Part shown: in pieces, positions 22,893 through 35,257 of the stretch
Layout of the letters: each line of letters begins with the position of its first letter
Numbering within the stretch: position 1 is the stretch's first letter
Assembly: GCA_036320915.1 (NCBI GenBank)
Contig: JAXBDG010000012.1
Location: 558,001-622,000 of the forward strand
Length of the DNA: 64,000 nucleotides
From: Linnemannia elongata
Taxonomy: Eukaryota > Mortierellomycota > Mortierellomycetes > Mortierellales > Mortierellaceae
Direction of reading: 5' to 3'
Position numbers and translations under genes: made by a program
The notes under the pieces: model-generated
Told to the model about the DNA's origin: nothing
Seen by the model: only the letters and a program-made list of their open reading frames with translations
The model's database searches: none

Positions 22893-23094
22893 GTATTTTT
22901 GTCGTTTATCAAGTCATTACAATTACCACCCCTTTATGATAACTAGGGCGATGCCATTTACACTGTATTTTTTTTTTTTTTTTTTTTTTTTGCAGTGTTA
23001 TTTTATTTTACTGAAAGTGTATAAGTAAAAATTGAATGGTTTATTATATATGTTTTAGAATATGTTGGAGCTGTTTAAATTGCTGCTTTGAATG
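22893..23094. other. 3' flank with poly(T) run
   Basis: A T run of about 22 bases (about 22970-22991) lies 80 bases after the stop. It may be the tail of a minus-strand retroposon fragment or a simple repeat. Confidence 0.35.
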
Positions 23095-23590
23095 ATGTGT
23101 TTTTAGTATAATGTCCTTTGGCTGTCATAAAAGGCCTTGTGAGTGTGTTTGAAGGTCGAAGCATTGTGGGAAAATTAAGGATAAGGACTTTTAGGTTGTT
23201 GGGGTTGACGGTGCAACATAAAGTTGCCCATGTGAGCAAACAGTTGGTGCAGATACACACCTTTTCCTGTTATTGTCTGCCCTTGCGTTTTGTTGATGGT
23301 GAGAGCGAAAGCAGATCGGACTGGAAAATGTAAACGTGTTAATGTAATTGGTGTAGTGCCGTTGTCTTTTGAGGAGAGGTGGACCGACTTTGAGCGTAAT
23401 AATATGTTGTGGGAGGCTATTGTCATCCAATGTGTTGATGTACTCAGGTGTAAAATGCACTGCATCGTTGGGGTTGGTATCGATGTAGTCGATGCTTGCG
23501 TACATTTTTTTATGATCAGAATGGAACATGTTGGTGACAAAGTTGTAATAACTGGCTTGTGGCAGCCAAGCGTTCATAGCGACGTTGCTT
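23095..23590 (-). pseudogene. Helitron helicase C-terminal fragment
   Basis: The minus-strand code MFHSDHKKMYASIDYIDTNP, then FTPEYINTLDDNSLPQH, then RSAFALTINKTQGQTITGKG and FAHMGNF runs parallel to the end of the intact helicase at 23982 (MLHSDQIRTYTSTDY, FQPEFLNTLDHSSIPPH). It has frameshifts, an altered LYVALSR block and no Walker motifs. It lies 400 bp beyond the 3' end of the large Helitron, in the same orientation. Confidence 0.7.
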
Positions 23591-23981
23591 TTTGATCCTT
23601 CGATGTCGGCTCTTTCTCTCCTCTTTCTGCCGAATTCGGCGGACGCGTTGTAGATGCTTGTCCACTACTGTGGCTTAATCGTTTTTGTTCTTAAGGGGTG
23701 TGATTTTGAGCTCAGTTTGACGCTACTACAAAAAGATGTGGTGGCTAGGCAGTGGCGGCGATGCCTTAGATTAGCAGTCATTCCCTAGTAGACTAGTATT
23801 AACTAGGAAGTTGCCATTGAGTATTATATATATTAAACTAAGCAGCGTTTTTATTCCTGTAGTGTATGCAATGTGAAATGGCTGGAAAGAAGAAATGGTG
23901 AGAACGAAGCTTGGGAATCATTATTCCTATAGTTGGGGTGTTTATATAACGTTTATTAAATATTAAAATAGATTGATGAAG
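23591..23981. other. Probable Helitron 3' terminal region
   Basis: This is noncoding DNA after the helicase stop codon. On the minus strand it contains GGCAACTTCCTAGT (about 23800), which resembles GGCAACGCCCTAGT after the other Helitron fragment (about 20527). Both include CTAG followed by T, compatible with a CTRR|T Helitron end, but the usual upstream hairpin is not evident. Confidence 0.3.
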
Positions 23982-26260
23982 TTATAGCGCAGCTCTAAGC
24001 ACGATGTTGCGAGTGAAATGTCTAATGGGGGGGGTAAGAGGTGTTTTTGGGGGGAGAGTAAGTTGGAGTGTAAGTGGGTTATCTAGAATAAGAACTTTAA
24101 GATTACACGGGTTGGAGCATCGTGATAGGGCTACATAGAGCTGCCCATGCGCAAAGACAGACTGTGGAAGGTATATGCCTGTCGTTGTCAGTGTTTGGCC
24201 CTGCGCTTTGTTGATAGTAAGTGCAAAGGCCGGGCGGATCGGGAACTGGAGGCGCGTAAACTTGACAGGGGAAGTGCCATCGTCGTTTGTTGTAAGTGGT
24301 ATACGGGGGATAAGAACGATGTCGTCGGAGAACGATCCAGCTAATATCCTTGCCTCAATTACAAACACCCCTAGCTTCGTGATCTGGAGTCGGGTCCCGT
24401 TACACATTCCTCGTTTGGTGGAGACATTCCGAAGTAAAATGATTGGCTGCCCCACCTTTAGTGAGAGTTTGTGAGGCGGAATGGAGGAATGGTCAAGCGT
24501 GTTGAGGAACTCGGGCTGGAAATGTACAGCTTGATCAGGGTTGATATCCGTGTAGTCGGTACTGGTATATGTGCGTATTTGATCCGAGTGCAACATTTCG
24601 GTGGCAAGGTCGTTGATTTTGTTGATGTCGACGTTTAGGGGACATAGGATTGCCCTGTCGCCAAAAATGTCGGGTGTGAACGTTGGTGAGTCAATGTCGG
24701 GGAATATGGTGCGTATCAACTGGCGCTCATAATTGTCGTCGATATTATCGCCTGTTGTCTGTAGGATAACAGATTCTGGAATCTTGACAAAGTCGTGGTA
24801 GTTGCCATCGCTGTATGTTGGTTCAGAGCCATTGCCAATCCTGAGGAGGTAGTCGATGTATGGTTGATGTAGGGTGTTGTTGTCGATCCGTAGGTTTTTT
24901 GTGAGCTTTAGTATGGTAACATGACTCCAGATGGGTGACGAATTTTTTAAAGATGCGTTGACAATGTCGGATTCCGTACCGTGTAAGACAATTGGAAGTG
25001 TTTGGCGGAAGTCACCACCAAAGACAACCACCTTGCCGCCGAAAGGAATATTTGGTGATTCCATAAGGTGTCGAAAGGTTCTGTCCACAGCCTCAAACAC
25101 CTTCTTGTGGAGCATCGGGCTTTCGTCCCAGAATATTGCTGATGCGTTGATAACGGCACGACCTAAGATGCATCTCCTGGTGAGGAAACATGTTGTGTTG
25201 TCTGTGATGGAGATAGGGATGTTGAATGCCGAATGTGCTGTATGTCCTTGGTGTAGAATGATGGAAGCGATGCCCGAGGAAGCAACCACAACAACTGATT
25301 TTTTCAGATGCCCGCGTACATATTCAATAAGGGTGTTGTACAGAAAGCTCTTTCCCGTGCCACCGGGGCCGTCGATGAAGTAAAGCCGCGCCTTTTTGGG
25401 TGTGGTGATTGAGGTGATTACGGTGTTGAAAATTGCTTTCTGTTCAGGTGCCAATTGAGCCATGTGTGTTGATGCCAGTTGTTCATACTCCTGACTTGTT
25501 GGTTCATGATGGGTTCGTTCATGGTCGCAGTTATTGTTCCATGGATAGTTGATGATGGCGTCGTCCATGTGTTGAGGTAGAGTAAGGTACTTATCGAGGC
25601 TGGTCTCCATGTCGATAAGCAAGTTGTTGATATGATATAAAGCGTTGTATCGAGCGTCGATTTGCGCCTGCGCGTCATTGGCTGGGTATAGTCCGCACTG
25701 CTTGGCTTTGTGCAGGAGATCGGCGGAAAGCGCATCGGAAAACTGATCCCAGAGCCTTCTTGGATTGGATGGAGCGCAGAAACAGAGAATCATCGCGAAT
25801 AGATAGCGGAGGTGTCGTGGGTGTTGTAACTCATCAGCCTCCTTCAAGCAGTTGATCCATTCGGCATCGTCCTTTAGAAGTCCTCGCGCTTGTGCCGCCG
25901 CCCAAAAGGATGGGTATGTTATGCAGTGTTTCTCACGAATATTCGAAATTCGACATTCGATTCGATTCGATTCGAAATTTTCTTATGGTCGAATCGAATG
26001 CCATTCGATTCGAGATAGTCGAATGAAAGTCCCATTCGATTCGATTTTCATTCGATTCGACTTTCATTCGATTCGACTCCCATTCGATTCGACCTTCATT
26101 CGATTCGACCTTTATTCGATTCGATTCGATTCGATTCGATCATAGACTATTCTCCTACTCTTCCCCAACTCCCTCTAATTAGCATACCTACTGGCTGCTA
26201 ATCGCACATCTACTCTATCTAATACTCCTTTTTCTTGTACAATAACCTACACCATTCAAT

Positions 26261-28825
26261 TTAATATTTATTGCCAGTGTACTGAGCTGAAAAATATCCA
26301 TACCAGGAATCCAACAGCATTTGCTCCTGGATCTTGTTAGGACCAAGGCGATTCCTGGTATAAGGCAAAAGGGGGCGGGCTTTTGAGAAACATCGTTCAG
26401 AAGGGGCTGACGTTGCTGGAATAGCAAAAAAATCTCTTGCCATCCTAGCTACCTGTGGGTACGACCCACAGTTCTTTCTCCAGAAAACCAAAGGCGTCTC
26501 CATGACTTTTGGACTTGATACAAACTCCTCTAGCTCGTCTGCCTTTGGTTTCTTTATCATTCCAAGAAGAGCAAGCTCAATGTCGTCGTTACTGGCATCC
26601 AGAGATGGTTGGGTGAGATCCTCGCTTGTGCTGGCCGCATACTCCCTCCATGCGTCTCGAACAGCCTTCTTGGCGCTTTTTTCATATTTAGACCCCCATC
26701 TCTGATCGGTCCAATACTGGAAGCGCATTGCTGGATGGATTGCAGTTGCCACTGAATAAATGGGCGAGTTGTCGGTTGCTGCATAGTAATAGCCGAGCTT
26801 GTCGTATGCTGCTTTTGCTCCACGGCATATTTCCGGTAGGCGATCCTTATTATCCTTCATGAAGTTCTCGATAACCTCCATAAGATTATTGTAGACAACA
26901 ATGGTCATGGTGATTGTTGCATAGGTCTTGCTAGCGCAGACTTTAGTTGTGAGGGTGTCGAAGCGTTCCAGAAGCTCTTTTAGGGTGTTGAGTCGGCGCC
27001 ATTCCACCTCGTCCAGAATGCAGTCGGTGAGATTGTCGTCAAGCAATACAGAGGAATAGATGGCCTTGCACTCGATTGCGCGCACAATCATGGTGTATGA
27101 GGATCCCCAGCGCGTACACACATCAAGCAGAGGAGAGAAGCCTTGCCTCCTTTCTGAAGTTGCTGTAAGCTCCTTGAACTTTTCAAGTCGAGGTGGAGAT
27201 CGTCTGCAATTTAAAAAAATAAAATCAATGATAGTTCAGCATGTACTCGTTGGCAATATATAATAGATCCAAGTTCATACTAAAGAACGTTCAACAGTTT
27301 GCATACAGCAAAGCGTACCTGATTTTGATAATGCCCTTTCTCAACTTTTGAAGAGCAAGTCTAGTGGTCGACTTATCATCTATTGGCTGATCAGTGTCTT
27401 CTTCATCCTCCTCCATCGCAATGCTGGTACGAACGAACCCCTCTGCGTCATCATCATCTTCAATATCCATGAATTCCGCGTCACTCGGTGCCTCTGCTCC
27501 TAGACCATCTTTGCCAAGCATGGCCTGTACAGCAAGATTTATAACGTGCGCAAGACAAGGCACATGCTGCTTGCGTGCATTAAATGGTCTCCTACAGATC
27601 AATGTAGATATAATGGATATGGATTAGAACGTTCTACATTTAAAGCGAACTCTTCTAAGGAAATAGCTGTTAAAACCTTTTTGTATACTTACCACTCATT
27701 AGAGCGCGAGTGTGTATATTCCTCAAAATCCGCCGTTAGTTTAAGGACATTAGAGCCGCTGTCGCTGGTGATCGACATGACCTTCTGCTGCAAGTTGAAG
27801 CGCTCCACAACCTTGACAAACGCCTGCATCAACGCCTTGCCCGTGTGCGGGCCTTTTAGGTGTTCAAACCCCAGGGTGACATCCTGCTGTACCCAGTTGT
27901 CATCAATCCAATGAGCAGTAACCGCAAGAAATGACGACTGAAAGGGACTTGTCCAGCCGTCTAGAGTGAAAGCAACCATGGGCACCGTTACAAGGTCGTC
28001 ACGAATAAGTCCCTCATACTCCTCATGCAATTTTGACATCTGCATTGAAAAATGGCAATATTATTATGGTTATTTCATAACGATTACGTTATTGAAAATA
28101 TACATTTGATTTGTTGCTCTTTTGTTCATCTTCCATAAAGTTGACGTACCCTTCTGGTAATTGTATCATTAGATGGTAATTGTAAGTCCTCTATAGAGGG
28201 CGCTGCATGTGCAAGTTCGAGTAGCTCCTTCAGCAAAGGCGACTGTACGAAGGTGTAAGGCAGCTTGTGGCGGACCAGAACTTTACAGATATGCCGTTCA
28301 AATGTATCTTTTGTAAAATGACTTGAGGATCGCTTTCCATTGTTTGCCAGAGCGTATTCGATTGATCCTGTTCGTCCTACATCTGGACTGAGTCTATGGT
28401 CGCCCATGAGGTGATTTCTGACGTTGGTGGTTGAGCCCTTGATCGATACCCATCCAGTTTTTTGTAAGCAGCCTGGGACTGTACAGTAGATCCTGACAAT
28501 ATCATCAGCATCGGTCCGCTTCACGGCCCAGCGCCAAACCCAACTGCCCTCCTTGTTCGGCTTTGTGATGTTTGGTGAAAGTTCTGGAGATGGAAGTTCG
28601 AGTGTGGAGACGGAGCCAAAACTCTGTTGATCTGCTGTAAAGTTTTGTCGATCGGCAGCGTCATTCTCTTCATCTTTCGCCCTCGATGTCTACAGTTTAT
28701 AATGAAAAAAAAAAAGATTAATATTACAGTAAGTTAATATCTGACTGCAGAAAAGGTAAGGAGATCAAGATCAATTGAGCGGTTTTCATTACAGAAGAAA
28801 GCAAGGTATCCAGTGGTTGAGCCAT
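26261..28825 (-). CDS. hAT transposase, five exons
   Basis: Exons are 28825-28793, 28689-28150, 28039-27693, 27591-27319 and 27203-26261; all are GT-AG with matching phases, giving about 711 aa. A BED zinc finger is near the N-terminus (WVWRWAV...CTVPGC...HLMGDH). The RNase H-like core has FTLDGWTSP and ITSDSGSN with candidate catalytic Asp residues, then CLAHVINLAVQ and the acidic insert EDDDDAEGF. The C-terminal dimerisation region includes ARDFFAIPATSAPSERCFSK. No premature stop was found, so it may be active. The tiny first exon is a best guess; the rest is firm. Confidence 0.85.
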
Positions 28826-28848
28826 ATCCTTATGAGCAACAAGAGGAA

Positions 28849-29190
28849 TGGATAGCAGAAATGGAGAAGCAGAAACGTGGGTTTATTGCAAGCGTGAAAC
28901 AAGAAAAGAAGGCAAGAGAGAAAGAGCAAGAAAAGGCAAGAGAGAAAGAGCAAGAAAAGGCAAGAGAGAAAGAGGAAAGAAAAAGAGGTGAAAATGAAAA
29001 GAAAGAAGGATATTTTATTACGGACTACAAAGGGGGTACGTGCTCTCTAAGGGGAGTCGTCACCACTTCACCTGCAGCAGTGGAGAGTGCCGTAGAGCTG
29101 GGTTCAAATCTCTTAACCAGCAAGAAAAAAGAAACGTTTGGGCTTAGTCATTTGTGCTCTCCATTTCTACGTTCATGTTGCCGTTTCTAA
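28849..29190 (+). CDS. Charged-repeat ORF inside the hAT element (doubtful)
   Basis: A plus-strand open frame of roughly 110 codons runs opposite to the transposase and contains three near-identical 8-residue units of the type KAREKEQE, encoded by a 24-bp tandem repeat. It has no recognised domain. It may be a second hAT product, captured DNA, or a chance frame in a purine-rich repeat. Confidence 0.2.
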   Translation, partial: WIAEMEKQKRGFIASVKQEKKAREKEQEKAREKEQEKAREKEERKRGENEKKEGYFITDYKGGTCSLRGVVTTSPAAVESAVELGSNLLTSKKKETFGLSHLCSPFLRSCCRF

Positions 29191-32100
29191 AATATCTATT
29201 TGTACATGCTATTACCTTTATATCTGCTTACGCCTTTTTTTATCGATATGCTATTAGCTTTACATCCGTTTACACTTCTTAGCGTTCATCTTCCCACTTG
29301 TCCCTGTATTCTTCTGTCTTGCTTTCGTTCTTATCCTTGCCTTTCTTTATGGTTTCCTTTTTCTTCATTTTGCAATAAAAAACAATTAAACCTAGCAATA
29401 TCACGCATGTTCTTTCTTCTCACTCTTCACTTTCTCTTACTTCAACTCATCTTCGGCTCAGAACCTGGCAGAAAGGTTCTTAGAAATAAAAAAAAAATGT
29501 GAGGGTTGTGTAATATTATCATATATGGAAATGATAAGTCGAATCGAATCGAATCGAATCGAATGGAGGTCGAATCGAATGGGAGTCGAATCGAATGAAA
29601 GTCGAATCGAATGAAAATCGAATCGAATGGGACTTTCATTCGACTATCTCGAATCGAATGGCATTCGATTCGACCTAAAAAAATTCGAATCGAATCGAAT
29701 GTGGCTTGTATTCGATTCGATTCGAAATTTGAGAATCACTGATGTTATGCCATTGAACGACCTTAGCTCCTCAAAGCTTTTGGCTCCGGCGACATGCATA
29801 AGCAAAACTCTGAGCATGTATCGTTCGCCTTCCCGTGGGTGTACTGTATAGATACGGGAAATAACATTCTGTCGTCTTTGCCGTTTGCGCCAGGTTCGAG
29901 ATTGGTGATCGTAAGAATAATGCTCTGGCAGTTGATAGTATGTGTACTTTTGAGCCTCGTTGTCGCGGTTGTTGAGCTTAAAGTACGCCATAAGCATACT
30001 GTCGTTGTTTTTGTTGATCGACTTCTCCAGTGTAGCACCCTTTTTCTTGATCGTCACCATATGTTGTCCAGGCAGGTGTACTTGTAGGCGAGTGACGGAA
30101 GGAGAGTGTCCATGCAAGGGTAGCTTCAGTAACCTCCACATCGCTTCACAGGCTGATACGTAACGGGCATCGAGATATTCGGTTATCTCATCGCGGTCGG
30201 ATCCGGCAGCGAGTCCAAACTTGTTTAAAAAAATGATAATTAAACAATGACAATGATTAGTAATATTAAAGACGTTCAAAAAAAAAATATCTATGGTACA
30301 ACAGTAAATGATTCACAACAAAAAGTGAATTAGTTACCATGGCGCGATCATGGCCCTTGTGCACGTATTTGTACAAATACTTGACCGCTTTAATAGAGCT
30401 GCATATCTCAACATTGATGTGCGCGTCATATTTTGTGGTCAGCCAAGCATTGTATGGGACGACCCAGGTATTGTCAACTTGTTGGTTACGACGGTTAATG
30501 TAATAGGGTCCTTTTCGGCGTCGGTATAATGGGTAGCTGTCCTTCTGCTTGATAGTTGTATCTCGGAGTGGCTTAGGGAATCCCTTTGAACAGTACCACT
30601 TTCCGTTGCTGCCTTCGACCATGCAGGGTGAATCCTTGTGATCCTCTCCGCAAGGTCCATGAATCATCGAGCGAGTGACAGTTGCGTAGGTGAGAGGGTG
30701 TGTATGTTTGTCCGGTAGCTCTGCAGAAACAATGGCATCGAAGTCGGCTGGTGTTTTCGGCTTATGGGCGGGATCCAAAATCAAGAGAATGTGACAATGA
30801 GGCAAGCCTCTCTTTTGAAATTCAATCACCCAGCACCATCCGATAACTTTGCCCAAGACATCATGCAGCAACAGATCGTCAAGGAGGGACTTGAGTTTAA
30901 TGGCGAATACTCTTGTTGTCAGGTCAGGACGATCAGAGGCTGTTTGGCCCCCAAGGAGATACTTAGTGATCTCTGGCCACTTGGGGTTACAGGTAAAGGT
31001 TATAAATAGATCGGGCTTGCCCAATCTGCTTACAATCCCCATAGCGTCTTGAAACTGCTGCTGCATATGCCGAGGGCCACCAGTGAATGTGGACGGTAGG
31101 ATGGTTGAACGACTAACATCGGCAGGGGTGCAGCCATCGTTTGCTGAATACGCATCGGCCAATCCTTGGAAGTGGGCTGAGAGGTAGTCGTCTTGGTTCT
31201 CTCGGTACCATCGAAGTCGCTCGCCCTCCACTTTGGCGTACTGGTCCACCACATATTGCTGAAATAGCCGACCGAACATATGGAGATAGCACCGTCGATC
31301 GTAAGTGGAGAACGGGCGCATTTGCAGTCGATATGCGTAAAACTCCCGGCAGGATACAAACTTGAAAGCCGTTTCCTGTCCATGTTCAGTTGGTATTATG
31401 TTGTCTTCGTCTTGAGCTGTTGGTAGACCGTAACTTTCGATGATGTCGTCAATGTCAATGTTGCTATGACGACGATGTTGTTGGTTGCGGTTGATGCGAT
31501 CCAAGATAGTATGGTTGGTGTAGGTAGCATCACTGGTGTTTGATGTCGCAATGTCGTTGGCGATGCCCAAGGTGTATAGTGAAGTATGGGTAGGAGCATT
31601 TTGAATGATGTTGTATTCGTCGGTGTGGAAATAGTCGAAAGGGTTGAGTCTGAAACTGTTTTTGAGATAAGTTTTGTACGTCCATCCATGCTCTCCTGCT
31701 GGGTGCATGAGAACATAATATAGAGGGTCGTAAGAAGGATGCGTTTCCCATATGCGAGTGAAAGGGCGCCCAGAACCGGACTCGATCGTTTCCAGTAAAA
31801 TATCCCTGTCGCCGTGAAACATGTCGCCGGACCCTGGAAGAAGAACGGCGATTTCTGTTGAGGTGGGTTTGTTATATCCGTATAGCTCTTTATTGGTTGT
31901 CGAACTCCGTATATCTCCGCGCAGAACAAAGGTGAGGTTATGGCTTGAGTTGATTTCATGTTGTCTCATTGTTTTGTACACGGTGCTGAATGGATTGATG
32001 GGGGCGATCCAGGCTTCCAGATCCTTGAGCAAGGCAATGCTGAGTTGATTTTTAAAGACCTTATTCCTGAGAGTTGCTTGTTGGTGAGGGTCGTAAAAAT

Positions 32101-33418
32101 AGATTTGAGAGAAGCCTGGAGACTTGTTACTTGGCGGAAAGACTGGGCCGATACTGTGCATCACTTGGCCACTGATGCGGAAAACAAAGGCACCCTTCTT
32201 GGCGTTAGCGAGAGTCTGGTCGAGATTGCACCGCATTGATGCGAATGCCATAGCGGAATTATATTTTCGGATATCCTGATAAAATGTCTTCCGTCGAAGC
32301 AAATCCATGATCTTGTTGTAGGGCATGATCTGGGGAATGGTGATCTGGCCTTTGCCGCAGCAAATGGAAAACAGGGGCCTAGTTCGAGATCCAGCTGTTC
32401 GTTCCTGCACCCACACTAAAGCAAAACAATGTGGGCATTCAGTCATGTCCTGAAGGTTATGGCGCAATTGTCGTTCATCCACATCTGGTCCACAGATTAG
32501 GTCCTGGGAGAAGTTTCGCCGAGCGATAGGAGTGGTGTATAACTTGTTAAACGGGCATTGATGAGACGCTTTGGTGCGGTGAGATGTCTTGCAGCAAGAA
32601 GCGCACATTCCTTGTTCTCTGAACGAAAGTGGAAATGGAGCCGCCTCAGGCAGAGCATTGGTGCTGCTAGCATAGCATATGTATGAAAATTAAAAATTAA
32701 TATAAATACTTTCCAATTAATACTACAACATAACAGAAACAGGATGAGATAATTACCTATTTGCACGTAGAACATCGTTCTGGTTTTCTGCCATATCAAC
32801 ATCATCATCATCTTCATATTCGTCATGCTCATAGTCGAAGTCGCTGTCGTTTTCATAGTAATCCAAAGGACGTGTGTCGATGCATATGGAAGATGGCGCT
32901 GACGTTTTTTCAGAAAAGGGCACATTGGTTATGGCATTAGATGTGCTGCTTGACATATCACCCACTGCATCTGCACGACTAATAGAGTAAAAGGATGACA
33001 TAAAAAATATAATAATTAATAAGAGCACCATTTCAGACCTGATTTGCACCTTGACAGCACTATAATCACGTGATGATAAGGACGAAGGATACTTAAACAC
33101 CTTCGACCCTAAATCAAACAAACCCTAAAAGCCCAAGGACTCCTTCGCATAAAAGTGCGAGCATCTGATTTCACACTCTTCCAAGCAAGATTCCCAGCGC
33201 TGCATCGATCCTTCAAGGGTGTCGACACAGTTTCTGGATTCACCTCCTCGAAAGCGTCATCATCATCTATTTTTTTCCACCAATCACTCACATTTCACCC
33301 AGCAAAGACCTCTTAAGGTCATCTGATCGACCTTTTTTCGGCAGTTTCCTTCCCCTTCCACCGAAATCCAACCTACCTGCCCTAAAAAACCCACCCCAGC
33401 GTTCCATTCCATTGAACC

Positions 33419-35257
33419 ATGACCGGACAACATCAACAAACACAGCAGCACCGGTCCAACAAACCATCGACAGGCGGCTTCCAGCTTTTACCCCTCAATG
33501 GGGGCGACGTCGACATGCTGCATGGTGACAGCGGTGACACCGACACGCAAGTCACAGAAACCCCTACCAGCCTTGCAGAACCCACCAAGGAGCTAACTGA
33601 ATTCAGCATCGACACCGGCATCCAGGAATTCGTCATCAAGGAGTCAGAGTACAATGCTGGCAGAGCGGTCAAGGACCCGGTCAACAGTCTCCTTTATGAT
33701 CTGACAGGACAAGTCACCATTATCGGCAAACCCACCATCCGATACCTCCAAGTCGGCAGCAACAAAACGGAGAGATACCTGTCTGTCAAACTCAGCGACG
33801 AGCGTTCCAAGGCACATCTCCTTGCACTGGCCTACAAGAATCCGAACACGGATAACGACAACCAGGCTGGGGAGGACACTCAGGAGGAACGACCCCCAGC
33901 ACGCTTCACTCTATACACGGACACAATGGCAGCCGAGAACAGAGGGCGCCAAGTCGAGATTACCTCACTCCAACCAGGAACAACCAAGGACAAAATCAGA
34001 GGAGCATTCACCCCTCTGGGGGAAGTCGAATTCGTCGACATTGCTCACAAGAGATACGGTGCAATGGTAGCGGCCACTGTCACTTTCGTTACCGACAGAC
34101 CGGTCAAGGAATTGCAAGAGCAAGCTACAAGAGTCATGTTCGTCGGGAATGACTCGGGACGGATCACAAGACTAGGAAACGAAGAGATTGTCTTTCACAA
34201 AGACCTGGACCGTAAGTTGACAAACCTCCCCAGACATGCGACACCTCTGACCCTAAAAAGTCTGTGCAGCAAATTTGGAAATTGCTCGGTTACCATACCA
34301 TTCAATTTTAATATGACACGCAGAAAGAGGGAGGCATTCTTTTCGTTCACTTCCAAGGAGACGTTCGACCAATTGACCGGGAAGAATTTCTCATTCGGCA
34401 ACACTATTATGCAGTGGGTTGAGGTGGGAACTAAGTTGTGCAACGAGTGTGGATCGCCAGACCATTTGATCGCAACATGCCCAGAAGTGGCGCTGTGGAA
34501 AGAGCGGGCTGCTAGACGTGTAGCGACACCACGAGCAGCCAACGCGGTGGCCCCCCCGTCTACTAACAAAAATCGTTACAATGGGGCGGTGCCCAAGGCG
34601 CAAGCCGTAGCCCAACCTAATCAGATAGGCCCGGCATATAGCTCGATGGTGAAGCAGGACAAAACCCAGAAAAGTAAGGAAGCACAGATGAACCAGGTAA
34701 GTGCAAACACCGCCAACCAAGAAAACATTGAGGAACTGAAAAGACAAATTCAGCAACAGCAAGCAATGATCAAGAACCTGCAAGAGAGACTAGAAATTCG
34801 GGAAGCAGCGGAAAGGAGAGAAAAAATGGAACAAGAAAATACACAAAACAAGATGATTAGTATGGAAGAAAAAATTGGTACCATTGTAGCAACAGCGGTG
34901 GCAGAGGCTATGACCAGTGCAATGTTGAATATTAGGATGGAGACATGGGTAGCACTTAAAATGTTAAAAGAGGATATGGCAACTGAAACAGAGGGAGCAA
35001 AAGATGAAATCAAAAGGAGAAAACAACCATCCAGAGGAGTAGCAGCAGCCCAACAAGCAGATGAAGAGCAAAGTAGGCAAACGGCGCAAGCTCCAAGCAT
35101 CGCTGAGTCATTTGAGAGTTATAGCAGGAAAATCGCACAGGTCATGAGTCGTAATGAGAACACGCAATTCTCTCCTTTCCTCAGCGTACCTCAAACAATT
35201 GTAGAAACGGGTCAAACCAACGGAGCGAACACATCATCATCCCCTAACCATCAATAA
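33419..35257 (+). CDS. LINE ORF1, RNA-binding protein
   Basis: The product is 612 aa. The N-terminal 160 residues are low-complexity and acidic. At about 178-240 an RRM-like region is seen (RQVEITSLQPGTTKDKIRGA...FVDIAHKRYGAMVAATVTFV), and a second related fold may follow at about 265-325. A CCHC zinc knuckle (CNECGSPDHLIATC) starts near residue 341. A coiled-coil stretch rich in Gln and Glu lies at about 430-485. Known role of ORF1 proteins: coat the LINE RNA and act as a chaperone in the retrotransposition particle. The stop codon overlaps the ORF2 start by one base. Confidence 0.9.
   Translation: MTGQHQQTQQHRSNKPSTGGFQLLPLNGGDVDMLHGDSGDTDTQVTETPTSLAEPTKELTEFSIDTGIQEFVIKESEYNAGRAVKDPVNSLLYDLTGQVTIIGKPTIRYLQVGSNKTERYLSVKLSDERSKAHLLALAYKNPNTDNDNQAGEDTQEERPPARFTLYTDTMAAENRGRQVEITSLQPGTTKDKIRGAFTPLGEVEFVDIAHKRYGAMVAATVTFVTDRPVKELQEQATRVMFVGNDSGRITRLGNEEIVFHKDLDRKLTNLPRHATPLTLKSLCSKFGNCSVTIPFNFNMTRRKREAFFSFTSKETFDQLTGKNFSFGNTIMQWVEVGTKLCNECGSPDHLIATCPEVALWKERAARRVATPRAANAVAPPSTNKNRYNGAVPKAQAVAQPNQIGPAYSSMVKQDKTQKSKEAQMNQVSANTANQENIEELKRQIQQQQAMIKNLQERLEIREAAERREKMEQENTQNKMISMEEKIGTIVATAVAEAMTSAMLNIRMETWVALKMLKEDMATETEGAKDEIKRRKQPSRGVAAAQQADEEQSRQTAQAPSIAESFESYSRKIAQVMSRNENTQFSPFLSVPQTIVETGQTNGANTSSSPNHQ

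Larger units (their letters stand above)
25924..29741. mobile_element. hAT transposon, complete, 8-bp TSD
   Basis: The ends are CAGTGTTTCTC (left) and GAGAATCACTG (right), an 11-bp terminal inverted repeat with one mismatch. The flanking octamer ATGTTATG is duplicated perfectly (25916-25923 and 29742-29749), the TSD length typical of hAT. Subterminal arrays of ATTCGA repeats (about 25935-26145 and 29538-29730) face each other in inverted orientation and probably bind the transposase. The element carries one intact-looking transposase gene on the minus strand. Confidence 0.95.
23982..32956 (-). pseudogene. Helitron Rep/PIF1-like helicase (interrupted by hAT)
   Basis: Predicted exons are 32956-32757, about 32666-30338, 30219-29742, then, across the hAT insertion, 25915-23982; phases agree throughout. 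The Rep nuclease shows FITFTCNPKWPE, the HUH motif (LPHCHILLILD) and the YLYKYVHKGHD tyrosine block. The helicase shows Walker A GPGGTGKS, Walker B FWDESPM, GDFRQTLPIV, TINKAQGQTL and FAHGQLYVALSR. Known role: Rep nicks and joins single strands in rolling-circle-like transposition while the helicase unwinds. No stop or frameshift was found outside the hAT, so the gene was probably functional before that insertion. The first exon and start codon at 32956 are the least certain parts. Confidence 0.85.

Noticed and set aside
29035..29125. Possible tRNA or SINE head with GGTTCAAATCTC B-box-like motif in the hAT
   Set aside because: No A box at proper spacing and the acceptor and T stems do not pair.
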